NCBI GenBank assembly: GCA_013177825.1
Contig: JABLXX010000004.1
Coordinates: 165,990-229,989 of the forward strand
Reading direction: 5' to 3'
Origin: Syntrophaceae bacterium
GTDB lineage: Bacteria; Desulfobacterota; Syntrophia; Syntrophales; PHBD01
Length of the DNA: 64,000 nucleotides
Below are positions 63,632 to 64,000 of the stretch, one piece after another (position 1 is the stretch's first letter; every line of letters begins with the position of its first letter). The notes under the pieces are model-generated. The model saw only the letters and a list, made by a program, of their open reading frames with translations, was not told where the DNA came from and made no database searches. The translations under genes were made by a program, and so were the position numbers.

Positions 63632-64000
63632 TTACGGCTTTCCGCCTTTCCGCGCGTCGATGTCGCCGGGGTACATCATTGCATCCTGGCCGCGTTCTCT
63701 TGTCCGGACGCGGACCACCTCCTCCACGGGAGTGACGAAAATAATCCCGTCGCCGGGCTCGCCGGTGTAGGCGGCGGCGAGAATGGCCTCCAGTGCCGTC
63801 TCCAGGTTGCGGTCCGACAGGACGATATTGATCTGGATCTTGGGCAGTACGTTGACCTGGTAAGTCCCGGCGCGGCCGACCAGTTGGACACCGCCCTGGC
63901 GCCCGTGACCCCGGACCTCGAACATGTTCATCCCCACGATGCCGATCCCCGCCAGGGCCTCCTTCACGTCGCAGACCTTGTCTTCGCGAATGATCGCCTC
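63632..64000 (-). CDS. Nitrogen regulatory protein PII family (GlnB/GlnK-like), N-terminus cut by window edge
   Basis: The frame continues past the right edge: upstream of the visible GTG at 63967 the translation reads EAIIREDKVCDVKEALAG, the PII N-terminus, so the GTG is internal. PII trimers sense 2-oxoglutarate and ATP/ADP and control nitrogen uptake. Signatures are GRQGG in the T-loop and YTGEPGDGIIFVTPVEEVVRVRT (B-loop/C-loop). In a by-hand alignment the uridylylated Tyr51 is a Gly, so this copy is probably not uridylylated. The C-terminus is longer than E. coli GlnB. Confidence 0.9.
   Translation of the reverse strand, partial: EAIIREDKVCDVKEALAGIGIVGMNMFEVRGHGRQGGVQLVGRAGTYQVNVLPKIQINIVLSDRNLETALEAILAAAYTGEPGDGIIFVTPVEEVVRVRTRERGQDAMMYPGDIDARKGGKP

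Overview
The window looks like chromosome from an anaerobic deltaproteobacterium, most plausibly a Syntrophus/Smithella-like member of the Syntrophales (Desulfobacterota). That placement is inferred from gene content and order, not from a marker-gene tree. The evidence is GC-rich coding DNA, a ferredoxin-dependent 2-oxoacid oxidoreductase, acyl-CoA and dienoyl-CoA redox enzymes, a solitary ATP synthase c-subunit gene, a PAS-kinase/sigma-54 regulator pair, and the conserved ffh-rpsP-khpA-rimM-trmD-rplS-rnhB-yraN cluster. Most of the window is core housekeeping. There is no CRISPR array, prophage or intact insertion sequence.

Layout. 1-6.6 kb, minus strand: trkH (cut by the left edge), lspA, ileS, then groES-groEL with promoter and terminator. 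6.7-12.4 kb: atpE, a rescue-type release-factor homologue, a three-PAS histidine kinase with its sigma-54 response regulator, and the GTPase engB. 12.4-16.2 kb, minus: ferredoxin-alpha-beta-gamma 2-oxoacid oxidoreductase genes followed by a tandem-ACT protein, and a NusG paralogue. 16.2-24.1 kb: a COG2509 flavoprotein, ribD, a nucleotidyltransferase/epimerase sugar pair, prepilin peptidase, a 56-residue cysteine protein, argS and a SPOR protein. 24.2-29.5 kb: SRP, ribosomal and tRNA-modification genes, then RNase P RNA on the minus strand. 29.5-38.6 kb, minus: hisI-hisG-hisB-lipoprotein-hisA-HIT-yqeY-dnaG-rpoD-tRNA(CAU), then a zinc-ribbon protein. 38.8-48.3 kb, mostly plus: dksA, priA, an exported nitroreductase, an exported zincin, a methyltransferase, an MBL hydrolase, a thioesterase (minus) and copZ-copA. 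48.3-64 kb, mixed: a YchF-like GTPase, an outer-membrane barrel, a Tat-exported fumarate-reductase-like flavoprotein, an HD hydrolase, an acetyltransferase, cyclophilin, an acyl-CoA redox pair, an ankyrin lipoprotein, a GspE/PilB ATPase, a phosphoesterase overlapping a GGDEF gene, and a PII gene cut by the right edge.

How the genes fit together. Ferredoxin-linked 2-oxoacid oxidation, acyl-CoA redox enzymes and a periplasmic flavoprotein reductase fit an anaerobe that feeds on organic acids. PII, ACT, DksA, the HD alarmone-type hydrolase and the GGDEF protein supply metabolic and second-messenger sensing.

The strongest anomaly is rpoD. The housekeeping sigma factor is normal through region 4.1 but has no recognisable region 4.2 helix-turn-helix in any frame. 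Other points of interest are the overlapping phosphoesterase/degenerate-GGDEF pair, the 56-aa four-cysteine protein, an intergenic repeat whose end sits just after stop codons, and a leader hairpin with repeated GTTCAT half-sites between the flavoprotein and HD genes.
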